From positions 1 to 5,643 of the forward strand of contig JAITMT010000414.1 in the NCBI GenBank assembly GCA_031277235.1: a stretch of 5,643 bases of DNA, written 5' to 3'. Within the stretch, counting starts at the first letter, position 1. Every line of letters starts with the position of its first letter. Shown piece by piece: positions 4,337-5,643 of this stretch. The notes beneath the pieces were generated by a model. The model did not search any database. It was not told the DNA's origin and was given only the letters and a program-made list of their open reading frames with translations. Source of the stretch: Tannerella sp. Its GTDB lineage: Bacteria > Bacteroidota > Bacteroidia > Bacteroidales > Tannerellaceae. The position numbers and the translations under genes were made by a program.

Positions 4337-5596
4337 ATGCAAGCAATTGACAATTACAATTTTGCCGGAAAAAAGGCATTTGTCCGGGTGGATTTTAACG
4401 TGCCCCTTGACGAAAATTTTAACATTACGGACGATACGCGCATTCGTGCGGCGACGCCCACGCTGAAAAAGATTTTGAGCGATGGCGGCAGCGTTATCAT
4501 CGGCTCCCATCTCGGTCGTCCGAAAGGCGTAACCGACAAGTATTCACTGAAACACATCCTGAAGCACGTATCCGAAGTGCTCGGTACGGAAGTGCAATTT
4601 GCGAATGACTGTATCGGCGAAGATGCGAAAATCAAAGCCTCCGCACTGCAATCGGGAGAGGCGTTAATGCTTGAAAATCTGCGCTTCTATGCGGAAGAAG
4701 AAGGCAAACCGCGCGGCGTTCCCGAAGACGCTTCCGAAGATGAAATCAAGGCTACCAAGAAAGCGGTTAAGGAAAGCCAGAAAAAATTCACGGAAACATT
4801 AGCCTCTTATGCAGATGTTTACGTGAACGACGCCTTCGGAACAGCTCATCGCGCACACGCTTCGACGGCTTTGATTGCGGACTATTTCGATGCCGACCAC
4901 AAAATGTTCGGCTACCTGATGGAAAACGAGGTGAAGGCTGTTGAGAAAGTCATGAAGGACATCAACCGCCCGTTTACGGCGATTATGGGTGGCTCCAAAG
5001 TTTCTTCCAAAATCGAAATTATCGAAAATCTTTTAAGCAAGGTTGATAATCTGATTATTACGGGAGGTATGACTTATACGTTCACCAAAGCGCTCGGCGG
5101 CAAAATCGGAAAATCCATTTGCGAAGACGACAAATTAGATTTAGCGCTCGAACTGCTGCAAAAAGCTAAAGATAAGGGTGTTAGCCTTGTGCTTGCCGTG
5201 GACGCCAAAATCGCCGACAGTTTCAGCAACGACGCGAAAACGGCGTTTGTTGACGTGGACAAAATTCCCGACGACTGGGAAGGTTTGGACATCGGTCCCA
5301 GAACGGAAGCGATCTACGGCGACGTCATAAAGAACTCAAAGACAATTCTTTGGAACGGTCCGACCGGCGTATTTGAATTTGACAATTTCACGCACGGCTC
5401 GCTCAGCGTGGCAGAGGCGATTGTCGAAGCGACTAAAAACGGCGCGTTTTCCCTGATTGGCGGCGGCGACTCGGTGGCGTGCATCAACAAATTCGGTCTG
5501 GCCGATCAGGTGTCCTACGTATCAACCGGCGGCGGCGCCCTCCTCGACGCCATTGAAGGCAAAATACTTCCGGGGATTGCGGCGATTGAACAGTGA
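4337..5596 (+). CDS. pgk: Phosphoglycerate kinase
   Basis: Pgk transfers the acyl phosphate of 1,3-bisphosphoglycerate to ADP, giving ATP and 3-phosphoglycerate (glycolysis; reversed in gluconeogenesis), in the cytoplasm. The 419-residue protein is complete. N-domain substrate motifs are R17-V-D-F-N-V-P23, the basic patch S57-H-L-G-R61-P, L112-E-N-L-R116, and D165-A-F-G-T-A-H171-R172. The C-domain nucleotide motifs are G218-G-S-K-V-S-S-K225, W339-N-G-P-T-G-V-F-E347, G375-G-D-S and S396-T-G-G-G-A-L-L-D404, with the closing E407-G-K. Between LENLR and DAFGTAHR there is a charged, Lys/Glu-rich insert (about 119-150) absent from enzymes such as E. coli Pgk but usual in Bacteroidales. The ATG at 4337 is the only sensible start: the motif region begins within 20 residues, and an A-rich leader precedes it. 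It is transcribed alone, divergently from nrnA. No clear terminator is seen before the window ends. Confidence 0.99.
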   Translation: MQAIDNYNFAGKKAFVRVDFNVPLDENFNITDDTRIRAATPTLKKILSDGGSVIIGSHLGRPKGVTDKYSLKHILKHVSEVLGTEVQFANDCIGEDAKIKASALQSGEALMLENLRFYAEEEGKPRGVPEDASEDEIKATKKAVKESQKKFTETLASYADVYVNDAFGTAHRAHASTALIADYFDADHKMFGYLMENEVKAVEKVMKDINRPFTAIMGGSKVSSKIEIIENLLSKVDNLIITGGMTYTFTKALGGKIGKSICEDDKLDLALELLQKAKDKGVSLVLAVDAKIADSFSNDAKTAFVDVDKIPDDWEGLDIGPRTEAIYGDVIKNSKTILWNGPTGVFEFDNFTHGSLSVAEAIVEATKNGAFSLIGGGDSVACINKFGLADQVSYVSTGGGALLDAIEGKILPGIAAIEQ

Positions 5597-5598
5597 AA

Positions 5599-5619
5599 TT
5601 GAAATTTTTGAATTTTCAA
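5599..5619 (+). repeat. Weak AT-rich inverted repeat after pgk
   Basis: TTGAAA (5599-5604) pairs with TTTCAA (5614-5619) across a 9-base loop, 3 bases after the pgk stop codon. The stem has only two G-C pairs and is not followed by a T-run (the next bases are ATCGTTGAAT and then an A-run), so it is not a convincing terminator. Its 'TTTTCAAAT' core also occurs in the inter-tRNA hairpin at 738-775. The rest of the 47-base tail is AT-rich with nothing recognisable, and it is cut by the window edge. Confidence 0.4.
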
Positions 5620-5643
5620 ATCGTTGAATAAAAAAGGGGCGAA

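Noticed and set aside
4292..4635. Minus-strand frames over the pgk start
   Set aside because: They are antisense to the conserved N-terminal Pgk motifs and have no support of their own.

Overview
The window looks like ordinary chromosomal DNA from a member of the Bacteroidota, most likely the order Bacteroidales. The evidence is threefold. The promoters match the Bacteroidota primary-sigma consensus (TTTG, 19 bp, TAnnTTTG). Translation starts have A-rich leaders and no clear Shine-Dalgarno sequence. The gene content is characteristic: a RibH with the N-terminal extension common in Bacteroides, a lipoprotein resembling the DUF4827 family, a phosphohexomutase of the 'archaeal GlmM-like' type, and a Pgk with a charged insert after its LENLR motif.

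Left part (1-911, plus strand): the last 44 codons of a probable tetratricopeptide-repeat protein overlap the start of ribH (lumazine synthase, riboflavin synthesis) in a TAATG junction. The 3' end of ribH carries the promoter of a tRNA-Tyr(GTA)/tRNA-Gly(TCC) pair. The two tRNAs are separated by a perfect 15-bp AT-rich inverted repeat, and the unit closes with a strong intrinsic terminator (876-911). A 239-base gap (912-1150) follows, with no supportable gene.

Middle part (4270-1151, minus strand): a probable three-gene operon reads leftward from a near-perfect promoter at 4270-4240. Its genes are a DHH/DHHA1 phosphoesterase (NrnA-like), a small lipoprotein with an FKBP-like sequence pattern, and an alpha-D-phosphohexomutase (probably GlmM, feeding UDP-GlcNAc and peptidoglycan synthesis). 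The gaps between genes are only 18 and 14 bases.

Right part (4255-5643, plus strand): pgk (phosphoglycerate kinase, glycolysis) is transcribed divergently from the operon. Its -7 box lies only 8 bp beyond the operon's -33 box, so the two promoters overlap. After pgk there are 47 bases of AT-rich DNA with a weak inverted repeat, and then the window ends.

No mobile element, CRISPR array, phage gene or defence system is visible. The points worth a second look are regulatory or structural: overlapping divergent promoters that also correct a gene start, a tRNA promoter inside ribH, an inter-tRNA hairpin touching an encoded CCA, and a degenerate FKBP-like lipoprotein held between nrnA and glmM.
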